From: Rallus limicola
Taxonomy: Eukaryota > Chordata > Aves > Gruiformes > Rallidae
DNA: 64,000 nucleotides
Assembly: GCA_022605955.1 (NCBI GenBank)
Contig: JAKCOZ010000014.1
Span: forward strand, 10,360,001 to 10,424,000
Direction: 5' to 3'
Shown here: piece by piece, positions 61,271-64,000 of the stretch
Layout: each line of letters starts with the position of its first letter
Numbering within the stretch: the stretch's first letter is position 1
Made by a program: the position numbers and the translations under genes
Notes under the pieces: generated by a model
Database searches by the model: none
The model's input: the letters and a program-made list of their open reading frames with translations, nothing else
What the model was told of the DNA's origin: nothing

Positions 61271-62484
61271 CCTACAGAAAAGCTGTTTCAAGAAGTATGG
61301 GTTCCTAAGCTACTCTGTGTGCTTTCGATCTGATTGTGTGGTAGAACCTTATCTAGTAAGTACACACCACACACAAGTCTTGTTGGTTGCTTTTTAAGAT
61401 GCAGATTGTATGATCCCTATTCCTAGAGGAAGAGGTACTCCAACAAAAGCCACATGAATAAAATCTGTCAGTGATGCTCAGGCCCTTCTCTTATTTGCAG
61501 ATTAGGTCTTGGTTTTGCCATTTTCATTTGCATCTGGACACTGGGATGAGGAGCGAGCTGTGAAAACATGCAGAATACACCAAAGTTTTACTATTTAGGT
61601 ATTAGAGAATTTACCACCTCATCTGCTAGAGTAGGATTTTAGAACACAGCTGCACATGCTTGTATCCCAAGGACTGTAAATTTTCCATGGCTATGATATT
61701 TGCAAGTCAGGAACGTGGACCCAGGATGTACAAGTTCTCTGTCTATGCCAGTCTGCTCAGAGGTGCCACAGACACTTGGCAGCAAATCAGACTCCAAAAA
61801 GGCCATTTTAAACTACCTTTCCCTTTGCATGTTAATCCCAATCAAAGATGTCAAAATCTTTCCTACAGATTTGCATAATCTATATTAGCATAATACAGGT
61901 TTAAAGACTAATTTAAAAAAAAATAGATCCTATCCCAACAACTCAACCACGCAGCATTTAGTGTTTCCTTGGCATGCCTAAACTCGTACCCATCTGGTAG
62001 AAAAGCATTCTGGCCATTCAGCAAGGTGAAACCACACGGGCAGATGGTGTGTAGTGATAAACTGGCAAATGCAGCAAAAAACCAGTTTCCAAAGAAATAC
62101 CTCCTAATGGCAAACACCAACTAATTAGGCTGTATAAACCATTCCAAAAACATCCTACCTATTCATATCTGTTGAACAAATCATACTAAATCATATTTCT
62201 GGGCACTTTGCCCCTATACCTCGTTTTCTGCTTAGACATCCATTTGAAATGCTCTCTTTAGCATAAAGGGTTATTAGTATTCTATTTAGCACCCAGTTGT
62301 TTAAAACCCAAACCAACCAAATGAATAAACAAAACTGCCCATTCACTTCTGAGTTCCATGACCAGGAAATTTACTTGCATCAAGTAAATAGCTGAAAACC
62401 AGCAATTCTGAATTTACTGAAAAAAAATTACTACATCTATTAAAGTTACATAGTAATAATATCAAGACACTGTCAACATTTACT

Positions 62485-62525
62485 TGTACATACATTTCTA
62501 TTTCTATGGAAGAAATGTATGTACA
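62485..62525. repeat. 15-bp perfect hairpin
   Basis: TGTACATACATTTCT at 62485-62499 and AGAAATGTATGTACA at 62511-62525 are exact reverse complements around an 11-nt loop. The stem is longer than expected from chance in a window this size. It may be a remnant of a palindromic transposable element or a structured RNA; a microRNA precursor would normally have a longer, imperfect stem, and pairing stops at both ends here. Confidence 0.9.
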
Positions 62526-64000
62526 TTTGGATCTTCCAGCACCTAAACCAGAATTTATTACACATTTTTCCATCAGATAATAGAGTCCAAGATCTGCTTT
62601 ACATAGGACAAGTCACTGCCAAATAAGTTGCACTAGCTGTACACTCATCTCTGCTAATATTCACATTCTTAAGATTCAGTGCCAGAAATATAGAATGAAT
62701 AACAAGTAAATTTGCACATTCAAGTCTTCAGCCTTATCTTTTATAGGTAAAATGTTTTCAGGTATTTAAAGTCAGTGTCCCTAGCATGGTTTCTGAAGAG
62801 AATACACTCACCTCTACCTCTGTAGTGAGGAAGACCTCCCTGCTCTGTCCCCAAAACCCAATATACCTGAGTTAAGAGGAGCTCAGTTCCTTTGAGCAAG
62901 ACAGTCAAAAATGCATAATTATTAAATGCTATTCTTTGAATAAATACTGTAGTGAAAGAGAGACTAACAGAGAAACCACGCACAAGTATCTAAATGTCTT
63001 TATACAGTGTCTACTTTCATGTAAATTCTGTTAAGAAAATTTGTCCCAAAGCATCTAGAACTCAGGGGGTTTAACCAAAATATTTCCTAGTTTCACCCAC
63101 AAAGTCTCAGTCAGTATATTTACAATCTCTGTGATTTTGTAATATTACCATTAACAGAACAAATTCGTTCAAGTGCCAAATACATACGTTTGCTCTTAGC
63201 ACATATGACTTTTGAGTCCTAGTGAAGATTGTTTTGCTAACCCTTTCTGGAAAGCTTTGCCTTGGATACAGCCCATGGGTTAGTGAAAGGCAGCATGCTG
63301 TCCTGGTTAAATTAACTCTGTATTAGATAAAGGCAACTATACTGCAATATAGACAAAAGCTATTTTTTAATTTTCTGTTAATGAGATTTTGTTAAGGGAA
63401 CAAAACAAAACAAAAAAAATCAACAATTTACAGAACACAACCTGCAGCTCTAAAGCCTATGAATATGCCATTGAATTCACACACATTGGGAAACAAACAG
63501 AAATCAAACACAAAAACCTGCACCAAGACAGTGTGCACATAGAGCATTTTACGAAGGGAAACAAAAGGACTGGGAAACTCCACAGAATTAACAGAAGTTT
63601 GTGTCACAGCAATTTAATCTTTCTGGGGCCTCCTATGTACGTTGTGATGAAAAACAAGCACCTACAAGTAGAATTTACAGCTCTGTTCAGTGACTAATCC
63701 TTTAAAGCTTCAGAAGAGGTAGGTTTAGGTGAATACCATTTCTAGTTCATTTCACAACCAGGCTCAAAAGGAAACCTTCAGTCTGTGGTTAGAAACATCC
63801 CAGCAAAAAGTTAAACCATGATTTATCAGCCTTCTTTATTCCGGGTTTAATTAGCAGACAGATCAAGAACAATGTTAATTCCAGCATTTCATTGACAAAA
63901 GACAAGATTCTACTGAAACCAGAGGAATGACAGTGTGTATCTTTACAGTAGATTCAAAAAACAGGGTATACAGAATTTCCAACTGCTGAACAAACACAAC

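Larger units (their letters stand above)
61066..64000. other. AT-rich non-coding stretch
   Basis: No recognised gene. Two perfect hairpins are listed separately. The 102-codon plus ORF at 63389-63697 begins in an A-rich run and reads as Lys/Asn/Thr-rich, typical of random AT-rich DNA. I see nothing else that I can support. Confidence 0.55.

Noticed and set aside
1..64000. Search for tRNA, rRNA, CRISPR arrays, bacterial operons, attachment sites
   Set aside because: None seen; the retroelements and splice-like signals are eukaryotic.

Overview
This window looks like nuclear DNA from a bird. The main evidence is three CR1-type LINE fragments (about 9270-9545, 55500-55795, and a much older one at about 60725-61065) and one solo LTR of an avian endogenous retrovirus (about 54077-55235). 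The LTR resembles families I know as common in neoavian birds; I could not test the species further. By eye the DNA is AT-rich and mostly non-coding, as expected for long introns or a gene-poor interval. I see no bacterial, phage, plasmid or organelle genes, and no tRNA, rRNA or CRISPR array.

No complete gene can be read. Most apparent ORFs are short, overlap on both strands, or run through low-complexity DNA. I looked instead for open segments bounded by a plausible splice acceptor and donor, which need not contain an ATG. The best plus-strand candidates are 34499-34630, 39951-40079, 46643-46772 and 50243-50329, all of typical exon length. A minus-strand candidate lies at 4745-4876. I recognise none of the proteins, the reading phases do not join into one chain, and some such segments are expected by chance in 64 kb, so confidence stays low to moderate.

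Layout: 1-9 kb is AT-rich, with one exon-like block (4745-4876) and two overlapping palindromes at 6041-6072. A CR1 tail follows at 9.3 kb. From 9.5 to 34 kb there is mostly unannotated DNA with simple repeats and weak exon-like segments. From 34 to 51 kb lie the best exon candidates, mixed with A/C-rich low-complexity tracts. From 52.6 to 52.9 kb is a block that looks like a conserved non-coding element. From 54 to 56.3 kb come a solo LTR, an internally deleted CR1, then an AP-1 site, a TATA-like box and a short CpG island with a CTCF-core match. This is the clearest regulatory candidate. The last 7.5 kb is AT-rich, with an ancient CR1-like relic and two long perfect hairpins. I did not find an undescribed biological system.
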